Shown: positions 1 to 9,005, counted from the stretch's first letter. The stretch is DNA of 64,000 nucleotides from Hyphomonadaceae bacterium UBA7672 (GCA_002483135.1 DLHI01000007.1:434001-498000), one strand, 5' to 3'. A program made the numbers and translations. The notes: a model not told the origin generated them from the sequence alone.

Positions 1-1011
1 GCGCTGGTTGATCGCCTTCTCCTGCGCCTCCATCGACTGGATTGCGATCTGCTTTGGGATGTTGAAGGCGGTCGTGATGATCTCGCGGCCCAGCGGCGAG
101 CCGAGAATATCGACAGCATCATCAAGGCTTGCGGCCACCTGCTTGAAAAGCACCGCCGAGCCAAGGCCCGGCAATTGCGCGTCCAGCATGTCGAGGCGCT
201 TCTCCGCCAGGTAGTTGCGGCTCACCTCGTCGATGGCGTCAGCGAAATAGGGTTGCGCGCTCCAGGCGAACGTGTCCGACGAACCGTCATTGGTCAGCGA
301 CCCCGAGATCGCCTCGCCGTCAATCGTGCCCTTGAGAATGCTGGTGCGGATCTCGTCCGTGCTGTCGCGCCACAACAGATTGAGTTCGATATTGTCGCCG
401 TCCACCGTGACAGGCTGGGCCAGGCCATCGACCTCGGCCTTCCAGACACCCTGAACCCGCTTCAGTTCGAGCTCTGCTTCGACGGTCTTGCCTTCCCGCT
501 CAAGAGAAATTCGCCAGCGGCCGGCGAACCCGTCCATCTTGGGCGACAGGCGATCGACACCATACGTGGCGAAATCGAAATTCTTGACCGTATCGATCCA
601 CGCGCTGCTGATGCTCGATAGCTTCGCCGCCTGCGAGGAACTGTCGGTCGGATCGGACGCCAGCACCTTCTTGGCCATTCCGGTATAATCCGCATACGCC
701 TTCAGGCCGTTGGCCGTCATGAACACCTTGCGCGCCACCGGATCGTCCAGCACGTCGTCCAGCGACTTGGCGCTCTTCACGACTTTCTCGTAGCGGGCAA
801 GTTCCCTCTGGATCGTGGGATCCTTGGCGACCTGCTCTATCTGCTTGGCCGCGTTCTTTTCCGCATTGACGAGCGCCGACTTGATCGACCCGGCGCTCGC
901 CGTGGTCGTCGTCGAAGCGCCGCCGCCGGCGGTCAGCGACGTCAGCGCCGCTCCGGACGAGCTTGAACTCGACCCGAACAGCATCCCCACGACGGAAAGC
1001 GGCAAGACCAT
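1..1011 (-). CDS. DUF1217 family protein, probably flagellum-associated (partial, 3' end outside window)
   Basis: The minus frame is open from an ATG at 1011 to the window edge (337 codons), and an in-frame TGA a few codons upstream of the ATG makes this the likely start. The N-terminus is hydrophobic followed by a Ser/Gly/Thr-rich stretch, so it may be secreted or membrane-attached. The rest shows repeated short helical units such as LDDPVARKVFMTANGLKAYA and VDILGSPLGREIITTAFNIP, the pattern I associate with DUF1217, a domain found in flagellar gene regions of alphaproteobacteria. Its biochemical role is not known. The family call is from memory of that pattern; that the frame is coding is more certain than the name. 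Confidence 0.65.
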   Translation of the reverse strand, partial: MVLPLSVVGMLFGSSSSSSGAALTSLTAGGGASTTTTASAGSIKSALVNAEKNAAKQIEQVAKDPTIQRELARYEKVVKSAKSLDDVLDDPVARKVFMTANGLKAYADYTGMAKKVLASDPTDSSSQAAKLSSISSAWIDTVKNFDFATYGVDRLSPKMDGFAGRWRISLEREGKTVEAELELKRVQGVWKAEVDGLAQPVTVDGDNIELNLLWRDSTDEIRTSILKGTIDGEAISGSLTNDGSSDTFAWSAQPYFADAIDEVSRNYLAEKRLDMLDAQLPGLGSAVLFKQVAASLDDAVDILGSPLGREIITTAFNIPKQIAIQSMEAQEKAINQR

Positions 1012-1155
1012 GAGACCATTCTGTCAGCTCAGGTTTAACTGCTGATTAACCCGTTGGGCGGGGCGTGCAGCCAAAGCGCGACGTCATCTGATATCAAGCA
1101 CTACCCGACCCTCGCTCGTCCTGGAGACCTTGCAGACAGGTTGGAAATCCCCTGC

Positions 1156-1271
1156 TTGTCATCCCGGAAGCGCGCAGCCCAAAAAGGCGCATTGGCCGGG
1201 ACCCATTCCTCCACCCCGACCCTTGTCCGATGGGTCCCGGCTCTCCGCTTCGCTACGGCCGGGATGACAAG
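1156..1271. repeat. Intergenic palindromic repeat, family C copy 1
   Basis: About 116 bases bounded by TTGTCATCCCGG and its complement CCGGGATGACAA, with an internal GGGACCCATTC / GATGGGTCCCGG inverted pair. Related copies lie at 13003-13124, 26472-26573 and 53421-53522. It sits in the gap between the DUF1217 gene and the next small gene. The remainder of 1012-1463 shows no convincing gene. Confidence 0.8.
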
Positions 1272-1463
1272 CGCGAGTGTGTCGTTTTCCACGCAAAAGC
1301 CTCCAGGATGAACGGAACAATGATGACTGGTCCGACCCCAACCCACCCCGCTCCAGACGTACACGGAACAAAATCTGGCGAAACGAAGGAACATGCGCCG
1401 CGTCCGCCCGTTGGTCTGCGGGCGCAATCGTGGCGCTGTCGAAATCAATCAGGGGCTGGACCC

Positions 1464-1757
1464 ATGTGGCCATTCACTCCCAGGTGCCGCCAGGCTGTCG
1501 TCGTCTTCCACATCGACCAGGACGGGATCGCCCGCGGGGCCTTCTTCCGGGGCGACGCTGATGTTCTGATCATCGACGAGCGCGACCCGAAGAACCGCAT
1601 CTATCGCATGACGGCCGAATCCTCGGTCGAGGAACTCCGCCGCAAGATCGGCCGCCACCCGCTGGGCAGCCTGCTCGAGGTGCCCCGCGACAAGGAACGC
1701 AACCAGACGCCGGTGCTGAACCTTCACTGGCGCTCCGACGGCGTCCACGCGGGCTGA
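1464..1757 (+). CDS. Hypothetical protein, 97 aa
   Basis: I do not recognise this gene. The frame from ATG 1464, preceded by AGGGGCTGG as a possible ribosome site, gives a compact acidic and basic mixed protein with a plausible folded core (segments QAVVVFHIDQDGIARGAFF, DADVLIIDERDPKNRIYRM and SSVEELRRKIGRHPLGSLLE). There is no signal peptide or membrane segment. The open frame extends upstream into repeat C, but those codons look non-coding, so I chose the ATG after the repeat. It converges on the AmpG-like gene, whose stop lies 14 bases away. A minus-strand frame also covers this stretch but has an unlikely residue composition. Confidence 0.5.
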   Translation: MWPFTPRCRQAVVVFHIDQDGIARGAFFRGDADVLIIDERDPKNRIYRMTAESSVEELRRKIGRHPLGSLLEVPRDKERNQTPVLNLHWRSDGVHAG

Positions 1758-1771
1758 GGAGAAGACCCGCC

Positions 1772-3475
1772 CTACTCCGCAGCAACCGGCGTGGGCTCAG
1801 CCGCCGCCTTCGGCAACCGCGACTGGCGATACCACTCGCCAAGTGTCAGGAAGACCGGGATGATCCCGATCGCCGTCACCAGCAGGAACGCCGCGCCAAA
1901 GCCCTGCTGGTCGATCATCGCGCCCAGCGCCGGCTTGCCCAACTGCCCGATCAGCAGCGTCAGCGATCCCAGCAGCGCATACTGAACCGCCGCGTATTTC
2001 GGATTCACGATGCCCGACAGGTAAGCGACATACGCCACGCTCGCAAAGCCGACCGCCAGATTCTCGCCCATGATCGCCGTGATCAGCCGCGCATTGCGCA
2101 CGTCCTGCCCGAACAGCGCGAACAGATCATCGAGGAACAGGAACTCCACCGCGCCGCTCACCACCGGCCCGCGCATCGCAAGATCGTAGAACAGCAGGTT
2201 CGTCACCGCCGCCAGCACGCCCGCAATCACCAGCGCAGGCATGCGCCCGATGATCTTCAGCAGGATGCCGCCGCCCACGATGCCCACAATGGTCGCAACG
2301 ACGCCCACCATCTTGGAGGCCAGGGCCACCTCCGTCGCCGTGTGCGCCAGCGCCCCGCCCGTATTCCCCATGTAGAAAGGATAGGCGAACGACCCCCACA
2401 CCGAGTCCGTGAAGCGGTAGGTGAGGATGATGGCCAGCGCCAGCAACGCCACCCATTTCAGCCGCGCGATCACATCCACCATCGGCTCGATGATCGCCGA
2501 GAACATGCTGTCCGCTGCGCCCTGCACTTTCGCGGGCAGAGCCGGCAGCTTCACATCGTTGAGACCCTTCGCGCGCGCGTGCAGCAGCCATATCCCGCCA
2601 AACGCCGGAAGGCCTACGGTCGCCAATACGATCAGCCAGCCAAGATTGGCGGTAAACTCGCCCGCCTTCGCCGTCTCCGGCGAGGAGATCGCTGCATACA
2701 TGAACCAGCCGAGCGTCACGAACGCCCACGCCCAGCCCAGCATCACGATCAGCAGCACCAGGTTGCGCCAGCCTTGCGTGAACGTGCCGATCATCGGCGT
2801 CACGACTTTCGCATCGACCCGGTCTTCCGGCCGCGGCGGCTCGGGCGCGAGAATGGCGGCGTAGATCGTGATCGCCATCACCACGCCAAGGATCGCCAGC
2901 GTCAGATTCCAGCCGATCGCGTCAGACAGGATCAGCGCTCCCGCCCCGCCGATGAACGCCGCGCTGCGATAGCCGCCCTGATAGAATGTCGTCAGCGTGT
3001 CGAGATCGTCCGGCGAGTTCGCCGTCTCGATCCGCCAGGCGTCCACCACAATGTCGAAGGTCGCCGACAGGAACGCCGCTACAACAGCCAGCAGCGCGAT
3101 CAGCCCGAAATGATCCGCCGGATTCATCAGGCTGAAGCCGAGGAAGCATAGCGCAATCGCACCCTGGATCGGGATGAACCAGCTGCGCCGCAAGCCCATC
3201 TTCGAGAAGAACGGCGCCGCCGTGCGATGCAGCGCGGGCGACCACAGGAACTTGAACGAGTATGCAAGCCCCGACCACGCGAACACGCCGATGGTCGCAA
3301 TCGCGATTTCGTATTTCGTGAACCACGCATTCAGCGTGCCGGTGATCACCGCGAACGGCAGGCCCGACGCGATGCCAAGCAGCAGCATCACCACCATGCG
3401 CCGGTCGCTGAACAACGTCTTGCGCCAGTTGCTCTTCGGCTTTTTCGGCTTCGCGCTGGCGGCCTCGCCCGTCAT
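1772..3475 (-). CDS. AmpG-like MFS permease
   Basis: A 567-residue polytopic membrane protein of the major facilitator superfamily. After a Lys-rich cytoplasmic N-terminus, the first segment LLLGIASGLPFAVITGTLNA and the following FAWSGLAYSFKFLWSP are the diagnostic N-terminal motifs of AmpG, the inner-membrane importer of GlcNAc-anhydromuropeptides in cell-wall recycling. About 12 to 14 hydrophobic helices follow. Its ATG (3475) overlaps the stop of the hybrid kinase upstream as ATGA, so the two are probably translated together. The coupling to a kinase invites the idea that wall-fragment import and signalling are linked, but substrate and link are inference. The protein is longer than E. coli AmpG (about 490 residues). 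Confidence 0.8.
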   Translation of the reverse strand: MTGEAASAKPKKPKSNWRKTLFSDRRMVVMLLLGIASGLPFAVITGTLNAWFTKYEIAIATIGVFAWSGLAYSFKFLWSPALHRTAAPFFSKMGLRRSWFIPIQGAIALCFLGFSLMNPADHFGLIALLAVVAAFLSATFDIVVDAWRIETANSPDDLDTLTTFYQGGYRSAAFIGGAGALILSDAIGWNLTLAILGVVMAITIYAAILAPEPPRPEDRVDAKVVTPMIGTFTQGWRNLVLLIVMLGWAWAFVTLGWFMYAAISSPETAKAGEFTANLGWLIVLATVGLPAFGGIWLLHARAKGLNDVKLPALPAKVQGAADSMFSAIIEPMVDVIARLKWVALLALAIILTYRFTDSVWGSFAYPFYMGNTGGALAHTATEVALASKMVGVVATIVGIVGGGILLKIIGRMPALVIAGVLAAVTNLLFYDLAMRGPVVSGAVEFLFLDDLFALFGQDVRNARLITAIMGENLAVGFASVAYVAYLSGIVNPKYAAVQYALLGSLTLLIGQLGKPALGAMIDQQGFGAAFLLVTAIGIIPVFLTLGEWYRQSRLPKAAAEPTPVAAE

Positions 3476-5211
3476 TCCGCAGCCTGCGGTTTCCGGCGCG
3501 TCCAGCTGAGCGCAATCTCGCGCAGGCGCGGCGGGTCAATCGGCTTGGCCGCCAGTTGCGAGATGCCCGCCGCTTTCGCCGCCGTTTCGAGATCGGGATC
3601 GATATCCGCCGTCAGCGCGATGATCGGCGTCTCGGACGCCGGCCCGCCAAGCCGCCTGATGCGGCGTGTCGCCTCGAGCCCATCCATCACTGGCATGCGG
3701 ATATCCATGAAGATTACAGAGTAGAGCGTTTCGCCCACCCTTTCCAGCGCCTCGGCGCCAGTCGATGCAGTGTCGACACGGAACCCCGCCGCGCTCAGCG
3801 CGCTGCGCGCCAGCAGCGCGTTCACCGCATTGTCGTCCGCAATCAGGGCAACGCCCGCCTCGCCCGGCTTGGCGACTTCATCGCCGGCATCCGCCTGCAC
3901 CGCCCCCGCCAACGTCAGTCCGATACGCTCCACGATGGAAGCCGCCCGCAACGGCCGGATCAGATAGCCCGCGCATCCCATTTCGCGGAACTGCTCCAGC
4001 CGCGAACGATCCCCCGGCCGCAACACCACCAGCGTCCGCCGCCGCTTCGCAATCGCCTGTATCTGCGCTGGCGGCAGCGCCGCATCGAGAATGACAAGAT
4101 CGGCGTCCGCCGCATCCGCCATCAGCCGGGCGCCGCCCCGCGCCAGCGCACCGATGCACGCCAGCATCGACACCGGCGGCAACTCCATCGCCACGCGCAG
4201 CGGCCGCCCGCGCAGGCTCCGCGCCTGCCCCGCCAGCGAAGGCGCCGCCTCCAGCGGTATCGCCACCACGAACATCGAACCATGCCCGAAGGACGACGTC
4301 ACAGTGATCCGCCCGTGCATCGCCTCCACAAGACGCGCCACGATCGCAAGACCCAGCCCAACGCCGCCATCGCGTCGCGCATCGGCCGCATTCACCTGGC
4401 TGAACGCCTCGAACAGTTTCGCCTTCGCCTGCTCGGGCACGCCCACGCCCGTATCGCGCACGACCAGCTCGAGCCCTTCCCCGCCCTCTCCCCGCCGCGC
4501 CTCGATCAGCACGCCGCCGGCCGGTGTGAACTTGATCGCATTGCCCGCAAGATTGAACAGGATCTGCCGCAGCCGCGACGCATCCCCCACCAGCCGCTCC
4601 GCCAGATCAGGATCGACAATCGCCGCAATATCCAGCCCCGCCGCATGCGCCCGCGGCGCCAGCAGCTCGGCCACATCCTGCACCAGGTCCGACGGATCGA
4701 ACGGCGCCGCGTCCATCGGAATGTCGCCCGCCTCCATCCGCGAAAAATCGAGCACGTTGTTGAGCAGGTCGAGCAACCGCGACCCCGATTTCCGGATCGC
4801 GCCCGCATAATCGCGCTGCGAAGGCGTGAGCTCGCTCTCCTCCAGCAGCGCCGCCATCCCGAGAATGCCATTCAGCGGGGTACGTATCTCGTGGCTCACC
4901 GCCGCCGTGAAGCGATGCGCCGCATCCGGCGCCTCGTTCACATCCGCCGTCGCCAGCCGCAGCCCGCCCACAGGCGCCGACACCCGCCAGCGCCGCCCGG
5001 CCGCATCCGCGATCTGCGAAGCAATCCGCGCCGCCGGCAATTCGAACGGCGCCTTCATCCCCTCGATGAATCCCGACAGCGTACTCGCGCTCGCAATCCG
5101 CCCGCTGGCGTCCACCACCAACGCCATCCCCGGCCACCCGCGCGCCACCGCGGCGAGCGTCACGCGCGCGCTTTCAGCGGGAATTCCATCATCACGAGGC
5201 GTATCAGGCAT
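3472..5211 (-). CDS. Soluble hybrid histidine kinase with C-terminal receiver
   Basis: 579 residues from ATG 5211; the frame can be extended to a TTG at 5241 but I prefer the ATG. Order: about 100 residues with no recognised domain or membrane segment; HisKA with the H-box SHEIRTPLNGILGM (phospho-acceptor His107); HATPase_c with N box NLAGNAIKF, DTGVGV and GLGLAI; a degenerate receiver-like region; and a true receiver with acidic patch ADDNAVN and acceptor Asp503 in FMDIRMPVMDG, followed by conserved Lys in AAKPID. Expected to autophosphorylate and pass phosphate to its own receiver. Without a membrane segment it must sense a cytoplasmic cue or be recruited by a partner. It overlaps the AmpG-like gene by four bases. 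Confidence 0.9.
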   Translation of the reverse strand: MPDTPRDDGIPAESARVTLAAVARGWPGMALVVDASGRIASASTLSGFIEGMKAPFELPAARIASQIADAAGRRWRVSAPVGGLRLATADVNEAPDAAHRFTAAVSHEIRTPLNGILGMAALLEESELTPSQRDYAGAIRKSGSRLLDLLNNVLDFSRMEAGDIPMDAAPFDPSDLVQDVAELLAPRAHAAGLDIAAIVDPDLAERLVGDASRLRQILFNLAGNAIKFTPAGGVLIEARRGEGGEGLELVVRDTGVGVPEQAKAKLFEAFSQVNAADARRDGGVGLGLAIVARLVEAMHGRITVTSSFGHGSMFVVAIPLEAAPSLAGQARSLRGRPLRVAMELPPVSMLACIGALARGGARLMADAADADLVILDAALPPAQIQAIAKRRRTLVVLRPGDRSRLEQFREMGCAGYLIRPLRAASIVERIGLTLAGAVQADAGDEVAKPGEAGVALIADDNAVNALLARSALSAAGFRVDTASTGAEALERVGETLYSVIFMDIRMPVMDGLEATRRIRRLGGPASETPIIALTADIDPDLETAAKAAGISQLAAKPIDPPRLREIALSWTRRKPQAAE

Positions 5212-5256
5212 GCCGCGAAAGTGGACGCGCCTGCTGACCAAGCGATTAACGCGCCA

Positions 5257-6468
5257 TCAAACCCGGCTCATGAGGCTCGGGACATCCCCAAGATCCCCGC
5301 CCGCTTCCTTCGCGAACAGCCTGCGCGCGCCCGGCACAGTTCCCGCAGCCGCCATCGCCGCACCGGCAACCAGACGCACCGGCAGCGGCGCCGTGAACGC
5401 CCGCGCAAATCCCTCCATCGCCCCCGCCGTCGCCGCGACATCCCCGCGCCGCCACGCCGTGTATGGCGCCAGCGCACTCGCCGCGCCAATATCCAGCCCC
5501 ACCCGCTCGGCCTCGCCGATCACATCAGCCAGCGCGGCCACATCCTTCAAACCAAGATTCAACCCCTGCCCGGCCAGCGGATGGATCACATGCGCCGCAT
5601 CCCCCGCCAGCGCCACGCGATGCCCATCGAACCGCTCAGCCACTTTCAGCCGCAGCGGAAACACATGTCGCGCGCCCGCCAGCTTCGCGCGGGGAATGAA
5701 ATCCCCCGCCGCCTTCGCCAGCTCGCGTTCGAACTCATCATCGCTCAACCCGGCCAGCGCCCCGGCAACGCCTGCCCGCTCCGTCCAGATCAGGTTGGCG
5801 CGATTATCCGTCAGCGGCAGCACGGCCATCGGCCCGCGCGGGAGGAAGATCTGCCGCGCCGCTCCGTTGTGCGGCTTGCCCAGCTTGAGCGTCGTCGACA
5901 ACGCCGCCGCATCATAATCATGTCCCTCGAAGCGCAGTCCCGCCGCCGCCCGCACCTGCGATTTCGCCCCATCGCAGCCGACAACCAGCCGCGCCTCGAT
6001 CAACAGATCGCCAACCGCCAGCTGCGCCTTCGCCGGCCCGAACGTCGCCTTGTCGATCCGCGCGCACGACAGCAGCCTGATCTTCGCCTCGCCCTTCGCC
6101 GCCGCATACAGAACCGCCGACAGCGCCGATCCCTCGATCATGAAGCCAAGCGCCGGCTCGGCGCATTCTTCGGCAATGAACGAAATCCCGCCCAGCCGTC
6201 CCTCGGCCTCCACCTGCAACACCGGCTCGGCATGCGGAAGCAATTGTTCTTCCAGCCCCAGAGCCCGGAAGATCCGCCAACACCCATAAGCGATGAAATA
6301 GGCCCTGCTGTCGGCAGATCCTTCGCCGGGAGGCGCGCCCGCATCCGCCAGCGCCACGTCAAACCCGCGCCGCGCCAGCGCCAGCGCCAGCGTCAACCCC
6401 ACCGGCCCGCCACCCGCAATGGCGACGTCACAACGATGGGTCTCAGCCGGAATGGTCATGCAGAGCAT
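5257..6468 (-). CDS. UbiH/UbiF/VisC/COQ6-family FAD-dependent hydroxylase
   Basis: 403 residues. The N-terminal Rossmann motif AIAGGGPVGLTLALALARRG (GGGPVG at 19-24), the DG motif region VGCDGAKSQVR and the FAD-ribityl motif GDAAHVIHPLAGQGLNLGLKD identify an aromatic-ring flavoprotein hydroxylase of the ubiquinone-biosynthesis type, acting at the inner membrane on a polyprenylated ring intermediate. Which ring position it hydroxylates cannot be told from sequence alone. ATG 6468 and ATG 6459 (giving MTIPAETH) are both possible starts. It lies 45 bases upstream of the hybrid kinase in the same direction, so the hydroxylase, kinase and permease may form one transcript. Confidence 0.85.
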   Translation of the reverse strand: MLCMTIPAETHRCDVAIAGGGPVGLTLALALARRGFDVALADAGAPPGEGSADSRAYFIAYGCWRIFRALGLEEQLLPHAEPVLQVEAEGRLGGISFIAEECAEPALGFMIEGSALSAVLYAAAKGEAKIRLLSCARIDKATFGPAKAQLAVGDLLIEARLVVGCDGAKSQVRAAAGLRFEGHDYDAAALSTTLKLGKPHNGAARQIFLPRGPMAVLPLTDNRANLIWTERAGVAGALAGLSDDEFERELAKAAGDFIPRAKLAGARHVFPLRLKVAERFDGHRVALAGDAAHVIHPLAGQGLNLGLKDVAALADVIGEAERVGLDIGAASALAPYTAWRRGDVAATAGAMEGFARAFTAPLPVRLVAGAAMAAAGTVPGARRLFAKEAGGDLGDVPSLMSRV

Positions 6469-6525
6469 TTAATGCCGGAAGTGCAGGAGGGAAAGCGAGG
6501 CCCTTCGCCCCAACACGCCCAACTT

Positions 6526-6646
6526 GACCCCCACCTGTCCTCCCCCTTCCAGGGGGAGGGACCCTGATGCGCCATCGGCTTTCAGTGTGAGGTAAGCTCT
6601 CTAAACATGGTTCCTCCCCCTGGAAGGGGGAGGACAGGCGGGGGTC
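6526..6646. repeat. Family A palindromic repeat, copy 1
   Basis: Long inverted repeat. The left arm GACCCCCACCTGTCC plus internal hairpin TCCCCCTTCCAGGGGGA is mirrored by the right arm, around a central sequence of about 50 bases whose complement contains GTTTAGAGAGCTTACC. Each arm also folds on itself, so the element can form one long hairpin or two small ones. Compared with A7, its centre is in the reverse orientation. Confidence 0.9.
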
Positions 6647-6690
6647 TCTCTCCCCGCGCTCCGCTCTTTGAAACCCCGAGCAACAGAAAC

Positions 6691-6722
6691 AAAAAAGGGG
6701 CGCGGCCAAGCGACCGCGCCCC
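6691..6722 (-). terminator. Rho-independent terminator of the ammonium transporter gene
   Basis: Read on the minus strand, the stem GGGGCGCGG / CCGCGCCCC with an eight-base loop is followed by a run of six T. It lies about 70 bases after the stop of the ammonium transporter gene. The plus-strand reading has a weaker T-rich tail. Confidence 0.85.
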
Positions 6723-6792
6723 TCTCTTTTCCGTCCCCTCCCCCGGCGCCGCGCCGGCAGCGCCGGTGGCGGGAGGGGGGCGGCCAGTCTGC

Positions 6793-8376
6793 CTACGCGT
6801 GGTAGGCCGACTCGCCGTGTTCGTTGAGGTCGAGGCCTTCTTCCTCGATCTCTTCCTTCACGCGGCCGCCGGTCACCAGCTTGACGATGAACCAGACGAT
6901 GGCCGAACCGACGCCGGACCAGAGGATGGTGACGCCAACCCCTTTGAGCTGCGCGATGACCTGCGTGACGTAGTCGGAGTAGATCGCGACGCCGCCATTG
7001 GCGTAGTCGACGATGCCCGCGCCGCCCAGTTGCGGGGCGACCACGATGCCGGTGCCGATGGCGCCGACGATGCCGCCCACGCCGTGGATGCCGAACACGT
7101 CGAGGCTGTCGTCATAGCCCAGCATGTTCTTGAGACCCGAGCAGGCGAACAGGCAGATCGGACCAACGATCAGGCCCAGCACGATGGCGCCCATCGGACC
7201 GGCAAAGCCGGCCGCAGGCGTGACCGCGACAAGACCCGCAACCGCGCCGGAAGCCATGCCGAGCAGGCTCGGCTTCTTCTTGAACACAGCCTCGGCAAGC
7301 GCCCAGGAAAGAGCGCCGGCAGCCGTCGCGACGAAGGTGTTGATCAGCGCAAGACCGGCATAGCCATTCGATTCCAGGTTCGAACCGGCGTTGAAGCCAA
7401 CCCAGCCGACCCACAGAAGACCGGTGCCGATCAGCGTGAACGTCAGGTTGTGCGGACGGATCGGCTCGGACTTGTAGGACTTGCGTTTGCCGAGGATCAG
7501 CGCGCCAACCAGGGCTGCAACACCCGAGTTGATGTGAACCACGGTGCCGCCCGCGAAGTCGAGCGCGCCGAAGGACCAGATGAGGCCGGCGCCGGCCGCA
7601 AGAGCTTCCGCATTTGCCGGGTCGGACGCCATGATCGGGCCGCCCCACCACCAGACCATGTGGGCCATCGGGTAGTAGACGACGATCGGCCAGAGCACCG
7701 CGAACAGAACGACGCCCCAGAATTTCGCACGTTCCGCAACACCGCCAAGCACGAGCGCGGTGGTGATGCACGCGAAAGTCATCTGGAAGGCGACGAAGAC
7801 GATCTCGGGGATGGCGACGCCAACCGAGAAGGTCTCGACAAGCGTTGATGTGTCGACGCCCGCAAGGCCAAGCTTCGAGAAGCCGCCGACGAAGCTGTTG
7901 ATGCCGCCGCCATCGGTGAAGGCCATCGAATAGCCCCAGCCGACCCACGCCACCATGCCGATCGCCGTGACGATCAGCACCTGCGAGAGCAGCGAGATCA
8001 TGTTCTTGGAGCGGACAAGGCCGCCATAGAACAGGGCCAGGCCCGGGATGATCATGAGGAGCACGAGAACCGTCGAGACGAGCATCCAGGCGGTGTCGCC
8101 CTTGTCGACCGTCAGTTCGATAGCGGGAGCTTCTTCTGCCGCCACGACTTCCTCGACCACTGGTTCAACCGGGGCCGCATCGGTCGGCGGCGTCCCAGCC
8201 TCAGCCGGCGGCGTGGCAGGCGCCTCAACAACAGGCGGCGCTTCCGGGGTGGGCTGCTGGGCCATGACCGGGCTCAGCGTTGAAAGCATGAACGATGCTG
8301 CGATTGCAGCCAAACCGGCCTTTACGCCGGTCCCCCAAAGTGAAAGTCGATCCAATCGACTGGATTTATTGAACAT
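6793..8376 (-). CDS. amtB: Ammonium transporter (Amt/MEP/Rh family)
   Basis: 527 residues from ATG 8376, chosen because GGGGAG stands just upstream; the open frame runs on to a GTG at 8421. It conducts ammonium across the inner membrane. Residues 1-39 form a signal peptide (cleavage after VMA), then about 50 residues rich in Pro, Ala and Glu, then 11 membrane helices with the family motifs: FYGGLVRSKN, the first pore histidine in GGTVVHINSG and the second in VFGIHGVGGIVG. The Pro/Ala/Glu linker is longer than in E. coli AmtB. The P-II partner gene glnK, usually adjacent, is not seen; upstream lies a repeat-rich gap and then divergent ftsK. Confidence 0.95.
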   Translation of the reverse strand: MFNKSSRLDRLSLWGTGVKAGLAAIAASFMLSTLSPVMAQQPTPEAPPVVEAPATPPAEAGTPPTDAAPVEPVVEEVVAAEEAPAIELTVDKGDTAWMLVSTVLVLLMIIPGLALFYGGLVRSKNMISLLSQVLIVTAIGMVAWVGWGYSMAFTDGGGINSFVGGFSKLGLAGVDTSTLVETFSVGVAIPEIVFVAFQMTFACITTALVLGGVAERAKFWGVVLFAVLWPIVVYYPMAHMVWWWGGPIMASDPANAEALAAGAGLIWSFGALDFAGGTVVHINSGVAALVGALILGKRKSYKSEPIRPHNLTFTLIGTGLLWVGWVGFNAGSNLESNGYAGLALINTFVATAAGALSWALAEAVFKKKPSLLGMASGAVAGLVAVTPAAGFAGPMGAIVLGLIVGPICLFACSGLKNMLGYDDSLDVFGIHGVGGIVGAIGTGIVVAPQLGGAGIVDYANGGVAIYSDYVTQVIAQLKGVGVTILWSGVGSAIVWFIVKLVTGGRVKEEIEEEGLDLNEHGESAYHA

Positions 8377-8677
8377 TTGTCTCCCCTGAGGTTGACTCGC
8401 AACCGGCGCAAAAACTTGCACCCGCCCCTGACGTCACCGCCACCGCAGATGCGAGGGAAGTAGGGGCGTTGGGGCCCGCCACGGACAAGCAATGCCCCCT
8501 GCGACCCTTCCGACTCCCCCGATATTGCACAATCTTTGGGCGCCGGTCCGCCAGCACGCCCCCGATCAGGGCAAGCCCTACCCCTCGCGTTGCCCTTCCC
8601 GGCCCCTCCCACTGCCCAGCCGGAAAATTCCGCTAATCGAGACAGGTGAACCGCCGCAAGGCTGGATCATGGGGATA

Positions 8678-8714
8678 GGTCCCGGACGCGCGAGCCGCGT
8701 CCGGGACCCTTTTT
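8678..8714 (+). terminator. Strong rho-independent terminator with no gene in front of it
   Basis: Perfect 13-base-pair stem GGTCCCGGACGCG / CGCGTCCGGGACC with a five-base loop, followed by CTTTTT on the plus strand. No plus-strand coding frame of convincing quality lies in 8377-8677, so it may end a small non-coding RNA. The rest of 8377-9066 holds repeat A2, a DnaA box and the ftsK upstream region. Confidence 0.8.
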
Positions 8715-8752
8715 ATTGGGATTTTGCCTGGTCAGCCCAGCCAATCGCGACA

Positions 8753-8875
8753 GACCTCCACCTGACCTCCCCCTTCCAGGGGGAGGGACCATGTTGAGAG
8801 ATTCCGCCTCACGTTGAAGGTCGGTGACCACCCCAGGGTTCCTCCCCCTGGAAGGGGGAGGTCAGGTGGGGGTCT
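8753..8875. repeat. Family A palindromic repeat, copy 2 (variant outer stem)
   Basis: Arms GACCTCCACCTGACCTCC and its counterpart GGAGGTCAGGTGGGGGTC. At the position where other copies have CCTGTCC paired with GGACAGG, this copy has CCTGACC paired with GGTCAGG, so both arms changed together. The internal hairpin is CCCCCTTCCAGGGGG. The centre is in the forward orientation (ATGTTGAGAGA). Confidence 0.85.
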
Positions 8876-8996
8876 CGCTCCGCGCGCTCGGCTCGTGCGG
8901 TCGAGAGCGCACTTACCCCCTCCTGCATGACGCTCCCGCGACATCGCCCACCCCAATTATCAACGCCGCCGTAACGATTTTTTCCACTGCGAGGGC

Positions 8997-9005
8997 TGTG
9001 GATAA
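8997..9005 (-). promoter_or_regulatory. Perfect DnaA box upstream of ftsK
   Basis: TGTGGATAA, the exact complement of the consensus TTATCCACA, 62 bases before the ftsK start. In Caulobacter DnaA is also a transcription factor for division genes, so this could tie ftsK expression to replication initiation; that role is inference. Confidence 0.6.

Noticed and set aside
3556..6567. A 1003-codon open frame on the plus strand opposite the kinase and hydroxylase genes
   Set aside because: It is antisense to two well-identified genes and its product is mostly Arg, Pro, His and Gln, the result of C-rich third positions, with no domain character.
8626..8714. SRP (4.5S) RNA before the orphan terminator
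   Set aside because: The GGUGAACC-like stretch is suggestive, but the essential domain IV sequence with GGAAGGAAGCAG is absent.
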